Assembly: GCA_963969345.1 (NCBI GenBank)
Contig: OZ017766.1
Coordinates: forward strand, 6,324,001 to 6,388,000
DNA: 64,000 nt
Direction: 5' to 3'
Source: Turbatrix aceti
Lineage: Eukaryota > Nematoda > Chromadorea > Rhabditida > Panagrolaimidae
In this document: piece by piece, positions 42,520 to 53,832 of the stretch
Layout of the letters: every line of letters starts with the position of its first letter
Position numbering within the stretch: the first letter of the stretch is position 1
Position numbers and translations under genes: made by a program
The notes under the pieces: model-generated
The model's database searches: none
Seen by the model: the letters and a program-made list of their open reading frames with translations, nothing else
Told to the model about the DNA's origin: nothing

Positions 42520-45408
42520 AAGACGATGACAACAAAAATTTTTTTCAACAGCCTGTTTTTTTAACGTTTTTCGAACACTCAAAGTAGACCTCACAGTAAT
42601 TCATTTTTTGCGTTTATACAACAAAAAGCATCCGGAGTTCGGCCCAGAAGCCAAAACTTGCTATTACTGCTTTTTCAGAAAACACCACAGGAAAATTCTG
42701 CAACAACTCTTTTAGTGCATTTTTCGTTCAAACTGCGATCAGCGTTTATAAATATAGTGATCAGGCGCAATATTTTTGAATTATAATAATTTTGTCATTT
42801 CATTGTACTGTGAAACTATTTTTACAATTTTTTTGCACATTGCGTCCATGATTTTTTTATGATGCGTTTTATTCTCAATCAACATAAAAACAATAACAAA
42901 AACAACAACAAAGTAATGGAAAAAAGACGGTGGAGGAATACCCTTACGCAGTAGCATAGCTCGGCTACTACGCCACCCCGACATAGTTTGGCCATTGCGC
43001 CAGCCCAACGTAGTAACATAACTTGGCTACTGCGTCAAAGAGGAGAGGGAAGCAGCACGCCGCAATATAGCGTAACTTGGCTATTGTGTCGAGATGGGAG
43101 TTGAAAAAATTTACACGACGATTACAATTACAAAAAATGATACTTTATCCGTTAAAGAGCATTGTCCAAGAAAAATGATAAAAAAAATATCCAGTAACAA
43201 ATCAAAAAAGGATGATTTTAGAGAAACAATTACGACGACGATGTTAGCTATTTTAGAATCGATTGTGATTAACTTGGGTCAATTTCCACGAGCAGCGAAG
43301 AGGGTAGCCATCCGAGTAAGCCGAATCCTGAAAAATAACACGAAATAAACGCCATAAGAAGAAAACGGACAAAAAACTCAAAAAACGATCAGAAAAAACT
43401 CATGTAATCAAAAAAGTCAGAACAGTTATCTTTGATTGCCCCGCCACGAAAAGTCGAACAAACAGTCCACACTACAACGTTGTTCGTTTGTCCAATTTTT
43501 CGTAGCGTTACATAAGTTTTTTCTGATCGTTTTTTGAGTTTTTTTGTCTATTTTCTTCTTATGGCGTTTATTTTCGTGTTATTTTTCAGGATTCGGCTTA
43601 CTCGGATGGTTACGCTCTTCGCTGCTTATGGACATCGACCCAAGTTAATCACAATCGATTCTAGAATAGCTAACATCGTCGTCGTAAATGTTTCTCTAAT
43701 CTCATCCTTTTTTAATTTGTTTCTGGATATTTTTTATCATTTTTCTTGGACAATGCTCTTCAACGGATAAAGTATCATTTTTTGTAATTGTAATCGTCGT
43801 GTAAATTTTTTCAACTCCCATCTCGACACAATAGCCAAGTTACGCTATTGCGGCGTGCTGCTTCCCTCTCCTCTTTGACGCAGTAGCCAAGTTATGTTAC
43901 TGCGTTGGGCTGGCGCAATGGCCAAACTATGCTACTACTGCGTCGGGGTGGCGCAGTAGCCGAGCTATGCCACTGCGTAAGCACTGCATGCGCCTTTCTA
44001 TCAAACAAGAGAAAAAGAAGCGCGCGCGAGCGTGAAGGGAGTTATGTTCAAAAAAAGATCATGAAGCTGTTTTTAAATTTTTTTGCCTGCGGTCACTTGG
44101 GTAAGCTTAGGCATGTCCCAAAGATTGTTTTAAGCCACTCGCGGCTTCTGTAGGATTTTTTTGGGCAATGCTGGAGGCATTGAAAGATCATGAAACTTCG
44201 AAGTGCCGTAACTCACCAAAACCCTTGGCGATTTTGAAAAACTCTCTACCACGCTTTTCATTATGCCGAAAAGAATCAGTATGCAAAACAGGAGGCATCA
44301 AAATATGCGCGTATTCGATTTACATCAAAAATTAGATCACCACTGGTTTACCAGCTTAGAAACGCGCACGCGCTTTGCAATAGCGGACTCTCTTGGGGTT
44401 CTCACAACGAATAAACTCGGCGATCAGTCCAAATCTGGACGGGCACCACTTTTTCACCTTCTGATTTCTTTGTTTTTATTTGACTTTTTTAAGTTTTTAT
44501 TAATTACTATGGCAATAATAAACGTTTTCGCACAAATTTTTCAACGCGTGCGTATTTTCAAGCTGGTAATCTAATTTTTGATGTAAATCGAATACGCGCA
44601 TATTTTGATGCCTCCTGTTTTGCATACTGATTCTTTTCGGCATAATGAAAAGCGTGGTAGAGAGTTTTTCAAAATCGCCAAGGGTTTTGGTGAGTTACGG
44701 CACTTCGAAGTTTCATGATCTTTCAATGCCTCCAGCATTGCCCAAAAAAATCCTACAGAAGCCGCGAGTGGCTTAAAACAATCTTTGGGACATGCCCAAG
44801 CCTACCGAAGAGACCGTAAGCAAAAAACTCTATTACGGGCTTCAGGGCGTTTTTTTGAACATGACTCTCTCTGAAAATGCACGCGCGCGCTCTATTGATA
44901 AAAAATAAGGGGAAGGCGCATGCAGTGCGTAAGGGTATTCCTCTACCGTCTTTTTTCCATTACTTTGTTGTTGTTTTTTGTTATTGTTTTTTGTTATTGT
45001 TTTTATGTTGATTGACAATAAAAAGTGTTTTTACGAAAAAAGTAATAATGCAAAAAAACCGTTTATTTAAATCAAACCGCCACCGTGTATCAGATTGAAT
45101 AAAAACGCAACATTTACGTTCATGTTTGGACTAGGTGTTCAAAATTATCGAATAAAAAGAGAAGAAGCGTCAACAGGTCGTTCGCGACTCAGGTTATCAG
45201 AAAAAAAGAGATTTTAGGCAATTAAGCGTCTCGAACATGTCTGAAAAGTAAATTTGCCATAATTACGCATCATGGAAAATGATTCCGAGTTTCGGGGCAA
45301 CTACGATGGAATATGCTTTTTTGAAGCACTTTACGTTGTAATAAAGTAAACGCTGAAAATAAGTGCAAAAAAAAGGCTCATAAAAAAAATTTTTGTTGTC
45401 ATCGTCTT
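42520..45408. mobile_element. 2.9-kb DNA transposon with 4-bp ACAT target duplication and nested hairpins
   Basis: 2889 bp between ACAT repeats (42516-42519 and 45409-45412). Ends are aagacgatgacaacaaaaat in opposite orientation. The empty site survives at about 36738 (gacatcatgtg), which confirms the 4-bp duplication. Inside, an outer pair (caaagtaatggaaaaaagac near 42911 and its reverse near 44955) encloses two hairpins: B (about 42956-43400 / 43480-43980) and C (about 43990-44340 / 44560-44915, related to the palindrome inside the TTAA element). No transposase is visible. A 4-bp duplication other than TTAA points to groups such as Sola or Chapaev rather than Tc1 or hAT; this is inference. 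Confidence 0.78.
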
Positions 45409-45484
45409 ACATCATGTGCAGAATTATAAATACTCATACTTAAAGGAAGCAAATCATGTTTTTGTCCCATTTGACTCTTTAGAA

Positions 45485-45649
45485 ATGAAAAACCCCAAAA
45501 ACCTTAGAAAGTATCCCGTTGATATTTTTTGTTTGTATACTTATGTTGTTGCATTCGAAACAGGCATTTTTATTATTATGTTTAGCCTAGGAGCATTGTA
45601 CTCCGTGTTTAAGGTTTGTTATTGTTTGGTGCAGCATTTATTAATTTAA
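45485..45649 (+). CDS. Small single-helix membrane peptide (ORF1, copy B)
   Basis: 54 residues: MKNPKNLRKYPVDIFCLYTY, then the same helix and carboxyl end as copy A. In this copy the frame is open further upstream to 45416, but copy A has stops there, so the ATG shared by both is taken as start. 28 bp separate it from ORF2, as in copy A. Function unknown. Confidence 0.45.
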   Translation: MKNPKNLRKYPVDIFCLYTYVVAFETGIFIIMFSLGALYSVFKVCYCLVQHLLI

Positions 45650-45677
45650 AAATTTAAAGAACCGATCAAAAAAAGAC

Positions 45678-46616
45678 ATGCAACTTTCGAGCAGGTTATT
45701 CGTCTGCATAATTATTTATTTAAGTATTTTGTCTACCGCATTCAACCTTTTACTTTTGTACACGAAATTAACTTTCGTACTCAAATTTATAGAAGGTAAT
45801 GATATTATGTACTACCAATTAAAAGATTGCAATGATGCCCGTTGCCAGGCTATAAGTTTTTTGAAATATTTGATTCAAGATCCTGAAAATCCTGTCTATT
45901 TTGTAACGTCTACAACTAAGCTTATGAAACATGAAGACGCGCTGGACAGGTTAACAAAAAATTTTTTCTGGTTGGGAATTTTTACTTTATCATTAAATCA
46001 ATTCTTTATTTTTTACCTACCAAAAATTAACTCAAAAGTTTTTAACAGTAAGTTTGTGTACGTCATCTACTTTATCTTAGCAGTTATTATAATTGTTCTA
46101 ACAACACTCATGGGATTTTACAGTGTTTGTGCATTTTTTGAATGGGATTTTTTAAGACTAGAATTAAATCCACTATTGGACACGATTCGTAAAATGTGTA
46201 ATTATTTCCTTCCGACAATCGATGGCGAAAAATCACGGTCGTACATTCTTTTACAAATTACAGCATTTTTTTATGCATTAATTGCGTTGGAACTACGTTT
46301 CAACTTAACTTGGCGGTTTAAAAATGGAAAAGAGTTTTTCAAACCTATAACACGACTGTCCGGCACTAAATTGCAACGCAAATGTGCCTGGTGTTTAGTT
46401 ATCTATTGTTCCATTTTATTGGTAGCCGAATACGTTGTGCCAATAGCTAAATATGTTTGCGCAACTTTTTACGATCAAAACGATCCTGTTTGCATAGGCT
46501 ATGATCTTGATCGTTATCATATCTTGTCTCATGTTTATAACTCCAATTCATTGTCATTCTTGATTGCTTTGTTGAATGGAAATACCCGAAGAACGTTTGT
46601 AATGATTTTGAAATAA
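45678..46616 (+). CDS. Intronless multi-helix membrane protein (ORF2, copy B)
   Basis: 312 residues, single exon, paralogue of 36992-37915. The first 32 residues are identical, and from about residue 97 on the two differ at only a few sites. In contrast, residues 33-62 are very different (LKFIEGNDIMYYQLKDCNDA against LELKALESMLILDCNDIS in the other copy) with a net 5-residue length change that keeps frame. The late stretch GYDLDRYHI against GNELDRIFI also varies. Helix layout and receptor-like carboxyl end are as in copy A. Confidence 0.65.
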   Translation: MQLSSRLFVCIIIYLSILSTAFNLLLLYTKLTFVLKFIEGNDIMYYQLKDCNDARCQAISFLKYLIQDPENPVYFVTSTTKLMKHEDALDRLTKNFFWLGIFTLSLNQFFIFYLPKINSKVFNSKFVYVIYFILAVIIIVLTTLMGFYSVCAFFEWDFLRLELNPLLDTIRKMCNYFLPTIDGEKSRSYILLQITAFFYALIALELRFNLTWRFKNGKEFFKPITRLSGTKLQRKCAWCLVIYCSILLVAEYVVPIAKYVCATFYDQNDPVCIGYDLDRYHILSHVYNSNSLSFLIALLNGNTRRTFVMILK

Positions 46617-46672
46617 ATAAATAACTAGCAAAAGGGGGGAGGAGGACAAAATTTGGTTTGTTTTTGAGTCTC

Positions 46673-46774
46673 ATGTCAATCATTGATTTTCTTTTCCTCA
46701 TGCTTTTCTACAATGGAATCGCGTTCAACCAATTTGGATTCGCCCCGTCATCGTCAGAAGTCGAAGAAAAATAG
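46673..46774 (+). CDS. Possible small secreted peptide (ORF3, copy B)
   Basis: 33 codons: MSIIDFLFLMLFYNGIAFNQ followed by FGFAPSSSEVEEK and a stop. It looks like a signal peptide plus a short acidic peptide. Most substitutions between copies change the amino acid, so purifying selection is not evident. Listed as possible only. Confidence 0.3.
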   Translation: MSIIDFLFLMLFYNGIAFNQFGFAPSSSEVEEK

Positions 46775-46912
46775 TTCAAAACAAGATAGTTCATGACATT
46801 TGGCATCATTTACTTAGTACATATGAAAATCAATATTTTAGCAGATGTAACTTTAGCGGTACCCAACAGTACCTCGATTCGGGTTAACAAAATAACACTT
46901 TGCTTAATTTAA
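46775..46912. other. Short spacer before the TTAA-type element
   Basis: Nothing recognised. It ends in the TTAA at 46909-46912 that borders the next repeat. Confidence 0.4.
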
Positions 46913-47396
46913 CAGGCAGTCCACGACAGGATTTAGGAATAAGGGGGAGGCCGCGACACAGCATTTTTACATGTTCAAATGTTTTGAGCCAAAGTTGTAA
47001 CCCTTTATTTGGAGAATCTAAAATCGGGCCGTTACTTTTCCTGATGTAGCAATCGTATATTGAACAGGAGGATGGTACCGACAATCCTATGTTGTAGCCC
47101 GTTTCGTCTTCTATCGGACATGACCAAACACAAAAAAAGTTAGATCCCCCCAAAAGGTGATATACGCCACTTTTTAGCGTCAACTCGGTAAAAAACGACG
47201 CAAAACGAAAAGAAATGGTCGTTTTTTACCGAGTTGACGCTAAAAAGTGGCGTATATCACCTTTTGGGGGGATCTAACTTTTTTTGTGTTTGGTCATGTC
47301 CGATAGAAGACGAAACGGGCTACAACATAGGATTGTCGGTACCATCCTCCTGTTCAATATACGATTGCTACATCAGGAAAAGTAACGGCCCGATCG
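46913..47396. mobile_element. Truncated relative of the TTAA element
   Basis: It starts after TTAA with caggcagtccacgacaggat, the same end as the element at 10264. It then contains its own near-perfect palindrome (arms about 47030-47195 and 47222-47396; for example aagtggcgtatatcaccttt and its reverse). The right TTAA end is missing: the sequence runs straight into UGT-4 exon 2 at about 47400. This deletion or insertion removed the first exon and most of exon 2 of UGT-4. Confidence 0.65.
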
Positions 47397-47399
47397 TGG

Positions 47400-48788
47400 C
47401 CGGATCCATCTATCTATAAATCTTTAACTTCAGACCGATACAAAATTTTATCCGATTTTACAAAAAGAAATTGCAAAGGTATGTATGTCACAAAGGAACA
47501 TTTCGGCAGCAATTCTTAATTTTCAGTCATGATGGAAAAACATAAAGCTTTTTGGGAAAGCCTAAAAGCCGAAGAATTCGACATATTTATCGCCGAACAA
47601 GTTGATATGTGTGCACCCGGCCTGAGGCATATAATGGGCGCTAAATCATTTATCTGGGTTTCTAGTTGTCCCCTCATGGAATATATTACCGGTGTCCTTG
47701 GTATTCCATCTACTAAAAGCTTTGTCCCTACAGTGTTATCTGACTATCCTCACCTAACGGATAAAATGACTATGTATCAGCGTTTACGCAACATCATCGA
47801 CGTTTACAATGGCATTCGATTGCATGAGGTCGCCGAAGAAGAAACAAACAACATTTTCCAGAAATATTACGGCCCTAGCTTTCCTAAAACCATTGACATC
47901 TTGCATAACGTATCGTTGGTTTACGTACTGGCAGATGAGTTCCTCAGCTTTCCGAGACCCGTCCAACATAACGTCATCTACGTCGGAGGCTTGGGAATTA
48001 ACAACACTAAAGCAGAGCTCAAAGAACCGTTTATATCCGAAATGCAAAAAGGAAAGAAAGGTGTTGTATTATTTTCTATGGGTTCCGTCATGCAAACAAA
48101 ACACGTGCCTATGTCGATGAAGGAAAATCTTATCGCGGTTCTTTCACAGTTTCCGGATTACCACTTTATTGTCAAGGTCGATGAAGATGATCCAGATTTC
48201 ACACCTTTGGCAAAGAACGTACAAAACATCAAACTCGTACATTGGGCTCCACAACCGGGAATCTTGGCCCATGATCGACTCAAACTATTCATCACTCATG
48301 GAGGTTACAACAGTCTGATGGAAGTCATATACGCTGCCAAACCAGTCGTTACGCTTCCCATGTTTGGAGATCAGTGGACTAACGCATACGTAGCGCAGCG
48401 GAATGGCTTCGGGAGAGTGTTTGACAAACGTCTTCTAGTAGAATCTCCGAACGAGTTCCGTGATCTACTGAAAACTACTTTGGAAAACGAGGAAATCCTG
48501 CACGAACATGCATTGCGAATCCGTAATCTCATTCGTACCAAGCCGATGGGTGCCAACGAGCGACTTCTGAAGTATACAAAATTCGTCGGAGAAAACAGGG
48601 AATTCCCTGAACTCCACGTTGAAGGCAGGAAATTGCCTACAATTGTTTATTACAATTTGGACATCATTGCCCTTTTGTTGGCCGGAGCAATTGTTGCGAC
48701 GGCAGCCATAATTGTGGTTACCGTATTCGTCATTAGAAGTGTTGTTTTGCCATTGCTGGCAACAATTGAAAAAGAAAAGACAGCTTGA
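47400..48788 (+). pseudogene. UGT-4: 5'-truncated UGT
   Basis: The last 79 bases of exon 2 (47400-47478) and a full exon 3 (47527-48788) remain; signal peptide and catalytic-His exon are gone. Exon 3 is fully open for 419 codons (MMEKHKAFWESLKAEEF...) and contains the PSPG-type motif, membrane helix and KEKTA tail. Up to about 47940 the sequence is distinctive (for example KSFVPTVLSDYPHLTDKM). From 47941 onward it is identical in protein to the array copies, so the array's left border lies inside this exon. Without an amino-terminal domain it should be inactive. Confidence 0.8.
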
Positions 48789-49316
48789 ATAAATTTGCAA
48801 AGAATCTATCACGTCGCAGGTGCATGAAATGCAAAAAAATTACTTCACATTCTCGTTGACTATGTTTACCCTGTACAAAAACAGTTTTTCGGATATATGA
48901 AAAATATAATAAATATTATGTATATTATGTAATGCATTGTATTTACTTAGATACAATCGGAAAAAACCAACATTTGAACACTCTTTGATTTTACTCCGGA
49001 GTGTTATCACTCTTATCATGTCTTAAAACTGAAAAAAAACAAACATGATCTTTTTTATACTCCAATGTTTGTTCGATAACCCTTTCCAAAAGCAATTTAC
49101 CGCAAGTTAGTATAGTAAATATCAGATGGTTGTCATTTCTATGTATTTTGTGGTCACCGATAAATCGATGACGTTCAAATGCATCAGTGAACTCGACTTT
49201 GCACCTGATACCCTGTTTTGTGTCACAATTGTGCTCAATCGCATTATCAAATCAACCTTAAAAAGACACTGTTGATCATAGACTATAATGTTACCCTACT
49301 CAGTTAAACATTCTGA

Positions 49317-51046
49317 ATGGGTTCTGTAATACACGTTCTCGTCCTTCTCTGCTCACTGATATGCGCTTCAACAACTTTAAAAATTTTGGTTTACAGTCCG
49401 ACGGTCAGCAAAAGTCATATGTTGTCCAATGGACGTATTGCGGATACATTAGCTGCTGCTGGACACAATGTGGTATGTTATACGGTTTAAACAATGCATA
49501 GTGACGTAAGCTATTTACAGACTTTTGTTGAATCGGAATTCGTATTACCCGCAGATTCAATAGTCTCGACCAAACTTTCAAACAGAATAATATTAGATGG
49601 ATTTGATATCCCTTCGGCTAGAGAAAGCCTCAAGACTTTTTTTTCGGACGTTTTCAAACCGGATCCATCTATCTATGAATCATTAACTTCAGATAGATAC
49701 AACATGATATCAGGATTTACAAAAAGAAATTGCAAAGGTGAGTTACAAAAACACAAATCGCATTACTGACAACGGCTTTTTTAGTCATGGTTGAAAAGCA
49801 TGGAGCTTTCTGGGAGAACCTAAAATCCGAAGAATTTGATATCTTTATCGCCGAACAAGTTGATATGTGTGCGCCCGGTCTGAGGCATCTCATGGGCGCC
49901 AAATCATTTATCTGGGTTTCAAGTTGTCCCCTCATGGAATATATTACCAGTGTCCTTGGTATTCCATCTACTCAAAGTTTTGTTCCAACAGTGTTTGCTG
50001 ACTATCCTCATCTTACTGATCAGATGACGATGTATGAGCGACTACGAAACATTATTGACGTATACAATGGAAAACGAGTGCATGAAGTCGCCGCAGAAGA
50101 GGCAGACAAAATTTTCCAGAAACATTACGGCGCTAACTTTCCTAAAACAATTGACATCTTGCATAACGTATCTTTGGTTTACGTGCTGGCAGATGAATTC
50201 CTCAGCTTTCCGAGACCCGTCCAACATAACGTCATCTACGTCGGAGGCTTGGGAATTAACAACACTAAAGCAGAGCTCAAAGAACCGTTTATATCCGAAA
50301 TGCAAAAAGGAAAGAAAGGTGTTGTATTATTTTCTATGGGTTCCGTCATGCAAACAAAACACGTGCCTATGTCGATGAAGGAAAATCTTATCGCGGTTCT
50401 TTCACAGTTTCCGGATTACCACTTTATTGTCAAGGTCGATGAAGATGATCCAGATTTCACACCTTTGGCAAAGAACGTACAAAACATCAAACTCGTACAT
50501 TGGGCTCCACAACCGGGAATCTTGGCCCATGATCGACTCAAACTATTCATCACTCATGGAGGTTACAACAGTCTGATGGAAGTCATATACGCTGCCAAAC
50601 CAGTCGTTACGCTTCCCATGTTTGGAGATCAGTGGACTAACGCATACGTAGCGCAGCGGAATGGCTTCGGGAGAGTGTTTGACAAACGTCTTCTAGTAGA
50701 ATCTCCGAACGAGTTCCGTGATCTACTGAAAACTACTTTGGAAAACGAGGAAATCCTGCACGAACATGCATTGCGAATCCGTAATCTCATTCGTACCAAG
50801 CCGATGGGTGCCAACGAGCGACTTCTGAAGTATACAAAATTCGTCGGAGAAAACAGGGAATTCCCTGAACTCCACGTTGAAGGCAGGAAATTGCCTACAA
50901 TTGTTTATTACAATTTGGACATCATTGCCCTTTTGTTGGCCGGAGCAATTGTTGCGACGGCAGCCATAATTGTGGTTACCGTATTCGTCATTAGAAGTGT
51001 TGTTTTGCCATTGCTGGCAACAATTGAAAAAGAAAAGACAGCTTGA
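49317..51046 (+). CDS. UGT-5: UDP-glucuronosyltransferase, array copy 1
   Basis: Exons 49317-49472, 49521-49737, 49785-51046; 544 residues. UGTs move glucose or glucuronate from UDP-sugar to small lipophilic molecules in the ER lumen. Signal peptide 1-19 (VIHVLVLLCSLICAS). Acceptor-side domain begins KILVYSPTVSKSHMLSNGRI with catalytic His34. UDP-sugar site at 364-407: WAPQPGILAHDRLKLFITHG with His382, then NSLMEV and GDQ. Single membrane helix 503-528 and cytosolic tail KEKTA, a KxKxx-type ER retrieval signal. The stop codon overlaps AATAAA, so the 3' UTR is very short. Spacing to the previous UGT stop is 528 bp. Confidence 0.9.
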
Positions 51047-51574
51047 ATAAATTTGCAAAGAATCTATCACGTCGCAGGTGCATGAAATGCAAAAAAATTA
51101 CTTCACATTCTCGTTGACTATGTTTACCCTGTACAAAAACAGTTTTTCGGATATATGAAAAATATAATAAATATTATGTATATTATGTAATGCATTGTAT
51201 TTACTTAGATACAATCGGAAAAAACCAACATTTGAACACTCTTTGATTTTACTCCGGAGTGTTATCACTCTTATCATGTCTTAAAACTGAAAAAAAACAA
51301 ACATGATCTTTTTTATACTCCAATGTTTGTTCGATAACCCTTTCCAAAAGCAATTTACCGCAAGTTAGTATAGTAAATATCAGATGGTTGTCATTTCTAT
51401 GTATTTTGTGGTCACCGATAAATCGATGACGTTCAAATGCATCAGTGAACTCGACTTTGCACCTGATACCCTGTTTTGTGTCACAATTGTGCTCAATCGC
51501 ATTATCAAATCAACCTTAAAAAGACACTGTTGATCATAGACTATAATGTTACCCTACTCAGTTAAACATTCTGA

Positions 51575-53304
51575 ATGGGTTCTGTAATACACGTTCTCGT
51601 CCTTCTCTGCTCACTGATATGCGCTTCAACAACTTTAAAAATTTTGGTTTACAGTCCGACGGTCAGCAAAAGTCATATGTTGTCCAATGGACGTATTGCG
51701 GATACATTAGCTGCTGCTGGACACAATGTGGTATGTTATACGGTTTAAACAATGCATAGTGACGTAAGCTATTTACAGACTTTTGTTGAATCGGAATTCG
51801 TATTACCCGCAGATTCAATAGTCTCGACCAAACTTTCAAACAGAATAATATTAGATGGATTTGATATCCCTTCGGCTAGAGAAAGCCTCAAGACTTTTTT
51901 TTCGGACGTTTTCAAACCGGATCCATCTATCTATGAATCATTAACTTCAGATAGATACAACATGATATCAGGATTTACAAAAAGAAATTGCAAAGGTGAG
52001 TTACAAAAACACAAATCGCATTACTGACAACGGCTTTTTTAGTCATGGTTGAAAAGCATGGAGCTTTCTGGGAGAACCTAAAATCCGAAGAATTTGATAT
52101 CTTTATCGCCGAACAAGTTGATATGTGTGCGCCCGGTCTGAGGCATCTCATGGGCGCCAAATCATTTATCTGGGTTTCAAGTTGTCCCCTCATGGAATAT
52201 ATTACCAGTGTCCTTGGTATTCCATCTACTCAAAGTTTTGTTCCAACAGTGTTTGCTGACTATCCTCATCTTACTGATCAGATGACGATGTATGAGCGAC
52301 TACGAAACATTATTGACGTATACAATGGAAAACGAGTGCATGAAGTCGCCGCAGAAGAGGCAGACAAAATTTTCCAGAAACATTACGGCGCTAACTTTCC
52401 TAAAACAATTGACATCTTGCATAACGTATCTTTGGTTTACGTGCTGGCAGATGAATTCCTCAGCTTTCCGAGACCCGTCCAACATAACGTCATCTACGTC
52501 GGAGGCTTGGGAATTAACAACACTAAAGCAGAGCTCAAAGAACCGTTTATATCCGAAATGCAAAAAGGAAAGAAAGGTGTTGTATTATTTTCTATGGGTT
52601 CCGTCATGCAAACAAAACACGTGCCTATGTCGATGAAGGAAAATCTTATCGCGGTTCTTTCACAGTTTCCGGATTACCACTTTATTGTCAAGGTCGATGA
52701 AGATGATCCAGATTTCACACCTTTGGCAAAGAACGTACAAAACATCAAACTCGTACATTGGGCTCCACAACCGGGAATCTTGGCCCATGATCGACTCAAA
52801 CTATTCATCACTCATGGAGGTTACAACAGTCTGATGGAAGTCATATACGCTGCCAAACCAGTCGTTACGCTTCCCATGTTTGGAGATCAGTGGACTAACG
52901 CATACGTAGCGCAGCGGAATGGCTTCGGGAGAGTGTTTGACAAACGTCTTCTAGTAGAATCTCCGAACGAGTTCCGTGATCTACTGAAAACTACTTTGGA
53001 AAACGAGGAAATCCTGCACGAACATGCATTGCGAATCCGTAATCTCATTCGTACCAAGCCGATGGGTGCCAACGAGCGACTTCTGAAGTATACAAAATTC
53101 GTCGGAGAAAACAGGGAATTCCCTGAACTCCACGTTGAAGGCAGGAAATTGCCTACAATTGTTTATTACAATTTGGACATCATTGCCCTTTTGTTGGCCG
53201 GAGCAATTGTTGCGACGGCAGCCATAATTGTGGTTACCGTATTCGTCATTAGAAGTGTTGTTTTGCCATTGCTGGCAACAATTGAAAAAGAAAAGACAGC
53301 TTGA
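51575..53304 (+). CDS. UGT-6: UDP-glucuronosyltransferase, array copy 2
   Basis: Exons 51575-51730, 51779-51995, 52043-53304; 544 residues, same protein as UGT-5. Introns (48 and 47 bp) and upstream spacer also appear unchanged, so this is a very recent duplicate or is kept uniform by gene conversion. All catalytic and sugar-binding positions are intact. Confidence 0.9.
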
Positions 53305-53832
53305 ATAAATTTGCAAAGAATCTATCACGTCGCAGGTGCATGAAATGCAAAAAAATTACTTCACATTCTCGTTGACTATGTTTACCCTGTACAAAAACAG
53401 TTTTTCGGATATATGAAAAATATAATAAATATTATGTATATTATGTAATGCATTGTATTTACTTAGATACAATCGGAAAAAACCAACATTTGAACACTCT
53501 TTGATTTTACTCCGGAGTGTTATCACTCTTATCATGTCTTAAAACTGAAAAAAAACAAACATGATCTTTTTTATACTCCAATGTTTGTTCGATAACCCTT
53601 TCCAAAAGCAATTTACCGCAAGTTAGTATAGTAAATATCAGATGGTTGTCATTTCTATGTATTTTGTGGTCACCGATAAATCGATGACGTTCAAATGCAT
53701 CAGTGAACTCGACTTTGCACCTGATACCCTGTTTTGTGTCACAATTGTGCTCAATCGCATTATCAAATCAACCTTAAAAAGACACTGTTGATCATAGACT
53801 ATAATGTTACCCTACTCAGTTAAACATTCTGA

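Noticed and set aside
44263..44574. 103-codon ORF in the middle of the ACAT element
   Set aside because: Lies across a hairpin arm and its loop; the reverse arm gives mirrored sequence and there is no domain, so it is a by-product of the palindrome.
36808..46774. Viral or bacterial origin of the intronless ORF set
   Set aside because: No viral or bacterial family resemblance is seen, and the UGT-linked duplication and poly(A) signals fit nuclear DNA; intron absence alone is not enough.
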